Program-made: the position numbers and the translations under genes
In this document: in pieces, positions 34,288-41,613 of the stretch
Position numbering within the stretch: the first letter of the stretch is position 1
Layout: each line of letters starts with the position of its first letter
Notes under the pieces: generated by a model
What the model was told of the DNA's origin: nothing
Databases searched by the model: none
Seen by the model: the letters and a program-made list of their open reading frames with translations, nothing else
NCBI GenBank assembly: GCA_016704565.1
Contig: JADIZV010000003.1
Location: 1-64,000 of the forward strand
Length of the DNA: 64,000 nucleotides
DNA from: Candidatus Phosphoribacter baldrii
GTDB lineage: Bacteria > Actinomycetota > Actinomycetes > Actinomycetales > Dermatophilaceae
Direction of reading: 5' to 3'

Positions 34288-36345
34288 TCACACCTCGATC
34301 GCAGTCTTGATCGTGTCGGCCACCTGGTCTCCGATCTCGTCGAGCGAGTCGTAGGCAGCTTGCAGCTCCTCGAGTGTCCACTTGTCTCGACTCTTCTTGC
34401 CCTTGCCGGCGAAGGAGTTGATCTCCCGATTGAGCAGGACGTAGAGAGCATCGGCGTTGTTGCCCCGGACTTCCTTGATCGATCGGCTGACGTCGAAGCC
34501 TGCGCGGGGCAGGCCAAGGTCAGCAAGGATGCGTTGATGGATCGTCTTTGAGCGGCTGTCGAGTCGGCTTCGCAGGGTCTGGCGCCTGACTTGCGGCTGG
34601 ACGGGCACTGAGTCGGCGGGTTCTTCCTCGTGCTCCTTGCGGTGGGCCAACTGTGCCCGGAGCAGGTCCGCGGTGATACCGAGTTCGCGGAAGGAGAAGC
34701 CGCCCGGTCCCTTGGCGTCCAGCATCTCCTCGATGACTCGGTCATCGTTGGGGTCGAGGAACGAGCGATTGAGAAAGTGGCTGAGGCGCTCGTCCTGGGC
34801 CACGGGGTCGTCGAAGCGTTGCGCCGTCTGTTCGGGATCGCCGTTGCCGTTTCGTCCGGTCGAGTCGGCCCCTTCTCCACGAGCCCACCCTCGGACGATC
34901 TGCTGGTCCTGGGTGTCGAGGTCGCGAAACTCGTCCCACTGCTCTTCGTTGTTGAGGCCAACATGGGAGACCACGAAGCCTTGGTTGTTGGGACTGTTCG
35001 GATCGTTCAGGTCGACGGTGCGCATCACACGGCCGACGAACTGGATATAGGGCGACAACGAACGATAGGGGCGGAATATGGCTGCGACGCTCAGCGGAGG
35101 ATGGTCGAAGCCCTCGCCGAGCATGGCCACTTGCACGATGACGTCGATCTGGTTGTTCCGGAGCTTGGCCAGCACCGCTGCCTTCCGATCGTCAGCGAGG
35201 TTGCTGTGGATGGTTTCGGCTTGCAGCCCCATCTCTTGGAAGATCGCACGCACTTGGTCGGCATGGTCGATCGACATCGCTGACGCCGCGATCTGGTGAG
35301 GGAAGCCAGTCGCAGCCCGGAGGGACTGGAGCTTCTCGACTGCCTTCTCGGCGATGTGGCGGTTGCACTCCTCAGAGAGCGCTACACCGCGACGGAACCA
35401 AGCCTCCTCTTTCAGTTCGAGGATGTGCTCCAGTGTGTAGGTGTCGCTTTCTCCGCGCGCGGTGAATGTGATCTCGGCAGGATGGGCTGAGGCCGAGACG
35501 ATGTGCTTGATGTAGCCGTTGAGCATCGCACGGGCGAAGGGGTAGCGATAGATCAGCTCACCGAGCAGTTCCTTGTTGTCGGCGCGGAAGGGCGTCGCGG
35601 TCAGGCTGACGAAGCGCGCTTGGGGGAACGACCGCACGACCTTCTGCCAGCTTTCGGCGGCGACGTGGTGGCCCTCGTCGATCACAACGAGGTCGAAGAA
35701 GTCGCTTGGGAACTGCGACAGCCAGCGGTCGGCGCTGCTGGCGAGCTGCTGGATATTGGCGACGACGATGTGGCTGTTGACGCAATCGTCCATGTTCGCC
35801 TTGGGGCCATCGACCAGCGCCGTAAAAGGCCCGGCCGTGAAGGAGTCGAGGACGCCGGCCTTCTTCCAGAAACAGGAAGCGTTCGAGATGTTCAGGTCGG
35901 CGTAGAGGCCCTGACGGATGGTGGTGTTTGGCGCGATGATGAGCGTTCGCTGGTGTGACAGGCGGAAGGGCAGGATCGCGGCGACGCCCGTCTTCCCGCA
36001 GCCCACGGGCAGCTGGATGATCGCCGGTGTCGTCTTCCGGGAGAAGTGCTCGACTGCGGCCTCGTAGGCTTCCTTCTGAGGCTCGCGGAGCTGCGGGTTG
36101 CCGTCGATTGCGGCGTCGGACGTGTCAAAGAATCCAGCGACCAGGTCCTTGGCTTTCTCAGCGGTGTTGAACTCAAGACGGAAGGGTTCCAGGTCGGCGA
36201 TGCGGTAGAAGCGGTACTGGCTACCAGGGCGGCGCACGGCGGTGAGGGTTCCGGCCGCGTCCCATCGGCGGAGCGTGGCGGCCGAGACACCCACATAAGC
36301 CGCGGCTTGGGCGATGGTGAGGTAGTCGTCATAGGAGTCGCTCAT
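34288..36345 (-). CDS. MerR-type HTH / DEAD-box helicase fusion protein
   Basis: 685 residues from ATG 36343-36345 (an upstream ATG at 36384 is less likely). Residues 8-57 are a MerR/excisionase-like winged HTH (YLTIAQAAAYVGVSAATLRRW, RRPGSQYRFYRIADLEPF). An SF2 helicase follows: Walker A LPVGCGKTG (Lys118), the DEGH box VIDEGHH (223-226), SLTATPF, and domain 2 with VQVAMLGEGFDHPP and YIQFVGRVMRT (motif VI). The C terminus is helical. SF2 motors of this type occur in restriction and other defence enzymes, but fusion to a MerR-like domain is unusual. It is the first gene of a three-gene operon facing inward from the right transposon end. Confidence 0.88.
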   Translation of the reverse strand: MSDSYDDYLTIAQAAAYVGVSAATLRRWDAAGTLTAVRRPGSQYRFYRIADLEPFRLEFNTAEKAKDLVAGFFDTSDAAIDGNPQLREPQKEAYEAAVEHFSRKTTPAIIQLPVGCGKTGVAAILPFRLSHQRTLIIAPNTTIRQGLYADLNISNASCFWKKAGVLDSFTAGPFTALVDGPKANMDDCVNSHIVVANIQQLASSADRWLSQFPSDFFDLVVIDEGHHVAAESWQKVVRSFPQARFVSLTATPFRADNKELLGELIYRYPFARAMLNGYIKHIVSASAHPAEITFTARGESDTYTLEHILELKEEAWFRRGVALSEECNRHIAEKAVEKLQSLRAATGFPHQIAASAMSIDHADQVRAIFQEMGLQAETIHSNLADDRKAAVLAKLRNNQIDVIVQVAMLGEGFDHPPLSVAAIFRPYRSLSPYIQFVGRVMRTVDLNDPNSPNNQGFVVSHVGLNNEEQWDEFRDLDTQDQQIVRGWARGEGADSTGRNGNGDPEQTAQRFDDPVAQDERLSHFLNRSFLDPNDDRVIEEMLDAKGPGGFSFRELGITADLLRAQLAHRKEHEEEPADSVPVQPQVRRQTLRSRLDSRSKTIHQRILADLGLPRAGFDVSRSIKEVRGNNADALYVLLNREINSFAGKGKKSRDKWTLEELQAAYDSLDEIGDQVADTIKTAIEV

Positions 36346-36570
36346 GGCTGTACAGCATAGCGCAAGACATTCAACCTTGTGCAAGTCTGTCGCTCGCAGC
36401 CCGAGTTCGCCTATCCCGAGGCCACTTCGGCGTTCCGCGCCGCCCTGTGCGCCGACGAGATCGAGTCCGAGGCTCGAGGAGGTCCATGCGTCTCAGGATC
36501 CGCCGCGGAGGACGTCCCAAAGTCCGCCCTGCGAGCGTCTCTGCCGTCTCAAACTCGCTCGCGGCTGACA
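36346..36570. repeat. Tn7-like right end: terminal repeat, TnsB-type sites and helicase promoter region
   Basis: Reading inward from 36570 (minus strand), the end starts TGTCA. Site copies are GCGAGTTTGAGACGG (36544-36558), GGCGGACTTTGGGACGTC (about 36511-36528) and GGCGGATCCTGAGACG (36489-36504). They match the left-end motif in inverted orientation. Just upstream of the helicase start, TTGCAC and TATGCT on the minus strand could be a weak promoter, but the 19-bp spacing is long. Confidence 0.8.
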
Positions 36571-36575
36571 GTAGG
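36571..36575. repeat. Tn7-like 5-bp target-site duplication, right copy (GTAGG)
   Basis: Directly follows the right end and is identical to 15107-15111. Removing one copy with the insert restores the IS481 reading frame. Confidence 0.92.
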
Positions 36576-37461
36576 TGTGCAGGAATGCGGGTAGGGCGGC
36601 GACGCGCTCGGCCTCGCTGGCGTAGGGCTTGGCGTAGGCCCATTCCTGTTCAAGGGTGCGGTTGTACCGTTCCACCTTGCCGTTGGTCTGGGGGCGGTAT
36701 GGCCGGGTCCGCTTGTGCACCACCTCACCGAGCGCTTCGGCGAACACCTTTGACCGGTAAGCCGATCCGTTGTCGGTCAGGACCCGTTTGACGGTGACGC
36801 CGCACTCGGTGAAGTAGGCGTTGGCGCGTTTCCAGAACGCCGCGGTGGTCTCCTTCTTCTCATCCGGCAGGACCTCGCTGTAGGCGAGCCGGGAATGGTC
36901 GTCCACCGCGTTGTGCACGCACGCCATGCCCGGCCTGGCGGTGCCCTTGACCCGGTTGCCTTTGGCGCGGCCGTGCACGCGGTGCCCGCCGCCGTCGGGG
37001 ATCCGGCCCAGCTTCTTGACGTCCACGTGCACCAGGTCCCCGGGCGCCTCGTGCTCGTAACGGCGGGGCGTGGGCCGGGCCCGTAGCCGGGCACCAGTGG
37101 CCGGGTCGGTCCACGCCAGCGGGGGCGCTTGGTAGCGGCGCAGCACCTTATGCACCGTGGAAGGGTTCAGCCGCAACCGGTAGGCGATCCGCTGCGGTCC
37201 CCACCGTCGTGAGACCCGCAGCCCCAGGATGCGCCGCTCGGTACGCCGATCCAGCTGCGTCGGGCACAAGTGCGGCCGACTGGACCGGTCGACCATCCCG
37301 TCCTTGCCGTACTCGCGGTACCGCTGCGCCCAGCGCTGCGCCGTCGTGATCGACACCCCGTACCGGTCGGCGGCGCGGCGCAACGGCCAGTTCTGCTCAA
37401 CAATGCACCGGGCCAGGCGCAACCGACCTGTCGGGGTCAAAGGGGCATTACGGTGAGACAT
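36576..37461 (-). pseudogene. IS481 transposase, N-terminal and catalytic part (interrupted by the Tn7-like element)
   Basis: From ATG 37459-37461 the protein starts MSHRNAPLTPTGRLRLARC with two HTH units (PLRRAADRYGVSITTAQRWAQRY; RRWGPQRIAYRLRLNPSTVHKVL). It holds the DDE triad in LVHVDVKKL, RVLTDNGSAYRS and GKVERYNRTLEQEW. It reads to LPAFLHTY at the transposon junction, after which the frame runs into transposon sequence (CQPRASLRR...). The missing 28 codons are at 15026-15111. The truncated gene lacks only the YNHHRxHTALG tail, but is probably inactive. Confidence 0.92.
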
Positions 37462-37567
37462 GGAGGACCTCCGGTGTGGTTGGGAGCCGTAAGACAGCCC
37501 CACCCCACTCCGGGGGTCCCCCCATGTCCAGCAGGCGCGCCTGTCACCAACGTCCGTGGGTAGTACA

Positions 37568-37573
37568 CCTAGG
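37568..37573. repeat. IS481 target-site duplication, right copy (CCTAGG)
   Basis: Identical to 15025-15030 and immediately after the right IS end. It lies 10-15 bases before the chosen uvrA start. Confidence 0.85.
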
Positions 37574-37582
37574 CTGTCCTGC

Positions 37583-40500
37583 GTGCCTGCCGTGCCCGCA
37601 ACGCCTGTCCGCAAACGTCCCAAAACCGCGCCGTCCGCCCGGCCGTCAACGGCCCCGTCCCCGGCGGCGACCGCGGACGCCTGGGAAGCCGAGGACGCCG
37701 CGCTCGTCATCGCCGGGCAGCAATCGGCGCGGCACGGCCACGACACCCTCGTCATCCGCGGTGCCCGCGAGCACAACCTGAAGAACATCTCGGTCGAGTT
37801 GCCCCGGGACAGCCTCATCGTCTTCACCGGGCTGTCAGGGTCGGGCAAGTCATCTTTGGCGTTCGACACGATCTTCGCCGAGGGCCAGCGGCGTTATGTC
37901 GAGTCCCTCTCGGCCTATGCCCGGCAGTTCCTTGGGCAGATGGACAAGCCCGACGTCGACTTCATCGAGGGTCTGTCCCCGGCCGTCTCCATCGACCAGA
38001 AGTCGACCAACCGCAACCCTCGCTCGACGGTCGGCACGATCACCGAGGTCTATGACTATCTGCGGCTGCTGTTCGCCCGGGTCGGTCGTCCGCACTGCCC
38101 GACCTGTGGTGAGCCGATCACTCGGCAGAGCCCGCAACAGATCGTCGACCGGCTGCTTGAGCTGCCCGAGCGGACCCGGTTCCAGATCCTGGCGCCGGTC
38201 GTCCAGGGCCGGAAGGGGGAGTATGTCGACCTGTTCGCCGAGTTGCAGACCAAGGGGTTCGCCCGGGCCCGGGTCGACGGCGAGGTCATCACGCTCGCCG
38301 AGCCGCCCAAGCTGGAGAAGCAGATCAAGCACACCATCGAGGTTGTCGTCGACCGCTTGGTCGCCAAGGGTGACGACGCGGCGGCCAAACGGCGCCTGAC
38401 CGACTCGGTGGAGACCGCGCTCGTGCTGGCGGGCGGCATACTCCTCGTTGACTTTGTCGATCGGGAGGCAAGTGACCCCGAACGCACTCGCCGGTTTTCC
38501 GAGCGGATGGCGTGCCCCAACGACCATCCGCTGGCGATCGACGAGGTGGAGCCCCGCACGTTCTCGTTCAACTCACCCTTCGGCGCCTGCCCGTCGTGCA
38601 CCGGCCTGGGGACCGAGCTTGAGGTCGACCCCGAGCTGTGCGTCCCCGACGAGGATCTGTCGATCGCGCAAGGCGCGGTGGCGCCGTGGGGGAGCGGGTC
38701 GGGGTCGGCGGACTATTTCATGAGGGTCGTGGCGGCAGTCGCAGAGGATCTCAAGTTCTCCCTCGACACGCCGTGGCGAGCCCTGCCCGAGCGGGCCAAG
38801 GAGGCGCTGCTCTTCGGCCAGAACTACAAGGTGCACGTCAAATACCGCAACCGCTATGGCCGCGACCGCTCCTACACCACGGGGTTCGAGGGTGTGGTCC
38901 CGTTCGTCAAACGACGGCACTCCGAGACGGACTCGGACTGGAGCAGGGAGCGGTACGAGGGCTACATGCGGGAAGTGCCGTGCCCGGTATGCCGTGGTGC
39001 CCGGCTCAAGCCGGAGGTCCTGGCGGTCCTCATCGGCGGGCAGAACATCTCGCAGGTCTGCGCCTTGGCGATCAACGAGTGTGCCGAGTTCCTGCGTTCG
39101 GTGGACTACACCGACCGGGAGCGTCAGATCGCCGAGCGGGTCATCAAGGAGATCAGCGCCCGACTGGGTTTCCTGCTCGACGTGGGGCTGGACTACCTGT
39201 CGCTCGACCGGCCCGCGGGGACGTTGTCCGGCGGCGAAGCCCAGCGGATCCGCCTGGCGACCCAGATCGGCTCAGGGCTGGTCGGGGTGCTCTATGTGTT
39301 GGACGAGCCCTCCATCGGGCTGCACCAGCGGGACAACCACCGGCTGATCGAGACCCTCACCCGGCTGCGTGACCTCGGCAACACCCTCATCGTCGTCGAG
39401 CACGACGAGGACACCATTACGACCGCCGACTGGGTCGTCGACATCGGGCCGGGGGCGGGCGAGCACGGTGGCCATGTCGTGCACTCGGGGCCGGTGGCGG
39501 GGCTGTTGGGCCACCCTGACTCGTTGACCGGGATGTACCTCTCGGGCCGCAAGGAGATCCCGGTGCCGACCGTGCGACGTCCGCAGGTCGCTGGACGCGA
39601 GGTGACCGTCGTCGGCGCCCGGGAGAACAACCTCCAGGACCTCACCGTGTCCTTCCCTTTGGCCAATCTCGTTGCGGTGACCGGAGTTTCGGGGTCAGGC
39701 AAGTCCACGCTGGTCAACGACATCCTCTACACCGTCCTCGCGAACAAGCTCAACAAGGCCCGGCAAGTGCCCGGCCGCCACAAGTCGGTCACCGGGTTGG
39801 AACACCTCGACAAAGTGGTCCACGTCGACCAGAGCCCGATCGGGCGGACCCCGCGGTCCAATCCGGCCACCTACACCGGGGTCTTCGACCACATGCGGCG
39901 CCTCTTCGCCGAGACGACCGAGGCCAAGATCCGGGGCTACTTGCCGGGCCGGTTCTCGTTCAACGTCAAGGGCGGGCGATGCGACAACTGCTCCGGCGAC
40001 GGCACGATCAAGATCGAGATGAACTTCTTGCCCGATGTCTATGTCCCCTGCGAGGTCTGCCACGGGGCGCGCTACAACCGCGAGACGCTGGACGTCCACT
40101 TCAAGGGCAAGACCATCGCGGATGTGCTCGACATGCCCATCGAAGAGGCCGCCGACTTCTTTGCGGCCGTGCCGGCGATCGCCCGGCATCTCACCACCTT
40201 GGTCGACGTCGGGCTCGGCTATGTCCGGCTCGGTCAGCCGGCGCCCACCCTTTCCGGTGGTGAGGCCCAACGGGTCAAACTTGCTGCCGAATTGCAGAAG
40301 CGCTCAAGCGGCCGCACGGTCTATGTCCTGGACGAGCCGACGACTGGGCTGCACTTCGAGGACATCAGCAAGTTGCTCGGGGTTCTGCAGGGTCTGGTCG
40401 ACAAGGGCAACACGGTCATTGTCATCGAGCACAACCTCGACGTGGTCAAGTCGGCCGACTGGATCGTCGACCTGGGCCCGGAAGGGGGTTCCCGGGGTGG

Positions 40501-40681
40501 TCAGGTGGTCGTGGAAGGCACGCCCGAACAAGTCGCAAGCCGAGACGACTCACATACGGGGCGGTTTCTCGCGCCTGTGCTCGCCAAGGCCGCAGGGGGT
40601 ATGCCGTCCGCCCGCCCGAGCGTCTCTCGCGCCACTGGCCGTGGCCGCAAGGGTGCGGGGGCTACTACTGTCGCAAGGTAA
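37583..40681 (+). CDS. uvrA: excinuclease ABC subunit A
   Basis: Damage-recognition ATPase of nucleotide excision repair, about 1,032 residues from GTG 37583 (another GTG follows at 37592). Starts further upstream would lie in the IS. Features are GLSGSGKSSLAFDTIFAEGQRRYVESL (first Walker A), a zinc site HCPTCGEP, the signature TLSGGEAQRIRLATQIGSGL, a second Walker A GVSGSGKSTL, CDNCSGDGTIKIEM with the C-terminal zinc module, and LDEPTTGLHFEDI. The first 45 residues before IRGAREHNLKN are a Pro/Ala/Arg-rich extension not present in many homologues. There is no clear ribosome site, because the original upstream context was changed by the IS481 insertion. Confidence 0.96.
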   Translation: MPAVPATPVRKRPKTAPSARPSTAPSPAATADAWEAEDAALVIAGQQSARHGHDTLVIRGAREHNLKNISVELPRDSLIVFTGLSGSGKSSLAFDTIFAEGQRRYVESLSAYARQFLGQMDKPDVDFIEGLSPAVSIDQKSTNRNPRSTVGTITEVYDYLRLLFARVGRPHCPTCGEPITRQSPQQIVDRLLELPERTRFQILAPVVQGRKGEYVDLFAELQTKGFARARVDGEVITLAEPPKLEKQIKHTIEVVVDRLVAKGDDAAAKRRLTDSVETALVLAGGILLVDFVDREASDPERTRRFSERMACPNDHPLAIDEVEPRTFSFNSPFGACPSCTGLGTELEVDPELCVPDEDLSIAQGAVAPWGSGSGSADYFMRVVAAVAEDLKFSLDTPWRALPERAKEALLFGQNYKVHVKYRNRYGRDRSYTTGFEGVVPFVKRRHSETDSDWSRERYEGYMREVPCPVCRGARLKPEVLAVLIGGQNISQVCALAINECAEFLRSVDYTDRERQIAERVIKEISARLGFLLDVGLDYLSLDRPAGTLSGGEAQRIRLATQIGSGLVGVLYVLDEPSIGLHQRDNHRLIETLTRLRDLGNTLIVVEHDEDTITTADWVVDIGPGAGEHGGHVVHSGPVAGLLGHPDSLTGMYLSGRKEIPVPTVRRPQVAGREVTVVGARENNLQDLTVSFPLANLVAVTGVSGSGKSTLVNDILYTVLANKLNKARQVPGRHKSVTGLEHLDKVVHVDQSPIGRTPRSNPATYTGVFDHMRRLFAETTEAKIRGYLPGRFSFNVKGGRCDNCSGDGTIKIEMNFLPDVYVPCEVCHGARYNRETLDVHFKGKTIADVLDMPIEEAADFFAAVPAIARHLTTLVDVGLGYVRLGQPAPTLSGGEAQRVKLAAELQKRSSGRTVYVLDEPTTGLHFEDISKLLGVLQGLVDKGNTVIVIEHNLDVVKSADWIVDLGPEGGSRGGQVVVEGTPEQVASRDDSHTGRFLAPVLAKAAGGMPSARPSVSRATGRGRKGAGATTVAR

Positions 40682-40855
40682 CTGGCGGCAGGATGATCTC
40701 GTTGACGGGCATGGCCGGCATACCGACGGCAACGCTCCGCACCTGGTGAGGCGACTTGCCCTCCGGACGGGCGATAACTCTGGATAAGTGTCCCTTTTAC
40801 TGTTTCTTTACTCGCTGTTACGTTCCACCCACTAACTGATTTCGGGGAGGGAACA
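40682..40855. promoter_or_regulatory. AT-richer promoter region upstream of the polysaccharide genes
   Basis: The second half (about 40785-40845) is markedly AT-rich for this genome, with runs such as TGGATAAGTGTCCCTTTTAC and TTTCTTTACTCG, ending in the ribosome site GGGGAGGG before GTG 40856. It probably holds the promoter for the two downstream genes. Exact -35/-10 boxes cannot be fixed. Confidence 0.45.
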
Positions 40856-41608
40856 GTGAGTTCTGTCGCGCTCGCGCGACAGGGTCGGAACAGTGGGGGA
40901 GCTAAGCCCGTCTTCGTGGACGCGCTGGGGACGCGGGGGCGTCTCATGCGCGTGGGAGTCTGGCTGTTCGTCGGCTTGTGCTCGGCCTATGTCGCGCTAT
41001 TCATCATGGCCGCTCTGGGCGGCCCGACCATCTCGACGGCCCGCTTGCCAATTCGGGTGCCGATCGTCTCAGCCCTTTTGCCGCAAGCGGCGGAGGGGGG
41101 ACAGGACGACACGGTCACGGGCGGGGTCGGCGACGAGCAACCGGGGGTGGTTCAAGCGCTGGGTCTGCCTTGGCAGGCGTTGCCGGAGGCGTCCGCGCCA
41201 GCATCCGGTGCGGGTGATTCCGAGGTCCGGCCAGAAGGGTCTCAGGCGGGACTCAACCCAGCCGCGTCGTCAGGATCGCCGACGCCCGCGTCGGGCGGGG
41301 CGACGGTGCCGGGCGGACCGGCCTCGTCGGCGACCACAGCTGCGACCACGTCAGCGTCCACGAACGCGTCGATGGGGACGGGGACGAGCGCCTCGCGATC
41401 GGCCACAACGTCGGCGTCCGCAACGACGTCGGCTTCTGCAACGACACTGGCTTCGGCACCGGCGTCGATATCGGCGACTACGTCAGCGTCGATCACGACG
41501 TCGGCGTCCGTGACCACCTCGACGACGCCGGCCGCTACTCCTGCGTCAACGTCACCCGGCAAGAGCGGCTCGGCTCCTGGGCGGCTCAAGAAGCAACTCG
41601 GCCCCTGA
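40856..41608 (+). CDS. membrane-anchored Ser/Thr/Ala-rich low-complexity protein
   Basis: 250 residues from GTG 40856 (GGGGAGGG upstream). Residues about 29-55 are a single hydrophobic helix (VGVWLFVGLCSAYVALFIMAALGG). The C-terminal two thirds lie outside by the positive-inside rule and consist of Ser/Thr/Ala/Pro with short TTSAS/ATTSAS repeats, as in cell-wall spanning or O-glycosylated stalks, ending with a basic GRLKKQLGP. It lies 5 bp before the NodB-GT2 gene, so it likely helps that enzyme export or anchor a polysaccharide. Function inferred only from context. Confidence 0.75.
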   Translation: MSSVALARQGRNSGGAKPVFVDALGTRGRLMRVGVWLFVGLCSAYVALFIMAALGGPTISTARLPIRVPIVSALLPQAAEGGQDDTVTGGVGDEQPGVVQALGLPWQALPEASAPASGAGDSEVRPEGSQAGLNPAASSGSPTPASGGATVPGGPASSATTAATTSASTNASMGTGTSASRSATTSASATTSASATTLASAPASISATTSASITTSASVTTSTTPAATPASTSPGKSGSAPGRLKKQLGP

Positions 41609-41613
41609 CGGCC

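Larger units (their letters stand above)
15112..36570. mobile_element. Tn7-like transposon (tnsA-like/tniA/tniB/tniQ/tniQ) carrying restriction and nuclease cargo
   Basis: A 21,459-bp element with 24-bp terminal inverted repeats (15112-15135 and 36547-36570, 21/24 identical, both starting TGTCA), a GTAGG duplication, and repeated subterminal sites at both ends. The transposition genes lie in the middle (25258-32153). Cargo lies on both sides: a type I restriction-modification locus with accessory nucleases on the left, and a helicase/Cys-rich/HNH operon on the right. The insertion reading frame proof (the IS481 gene is restored on excision) makes the boundaries unusually firm. No Cas genes or CRISPR repeats are present. 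Confidence 0.93.
15031..37567 (-). mobile_element. IS481-family insertion sequence, split by the Tn7-like transposon
   Basis: The left end (15031-15051) and the inverted right end (37547-37567) match at 17 of 21 positions and both start TGT. They are flanked by CCTAGG duplications. Subtracting the inserted transposon and one 5-bp duplication leaves 1,073 bp, a normal IS481 size, with a single minus-strand transposase gene. The element sits exactly between the hydrolase stop and the uvrA start. Confidence 0.88.

Noticed and set aside
15112..36570. CRISPR-associated transposon
   Set aside because: No cas genes, repeats or spacer array anywhere in the element, so RNA-guided targeting is not supported.
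36493..37869. Minus frame running from the transposon through IS481 into the start of uvrA
   Set aside because: Read-through of two junctions; the real transposase starts at 37461, and its true end is at 15026.
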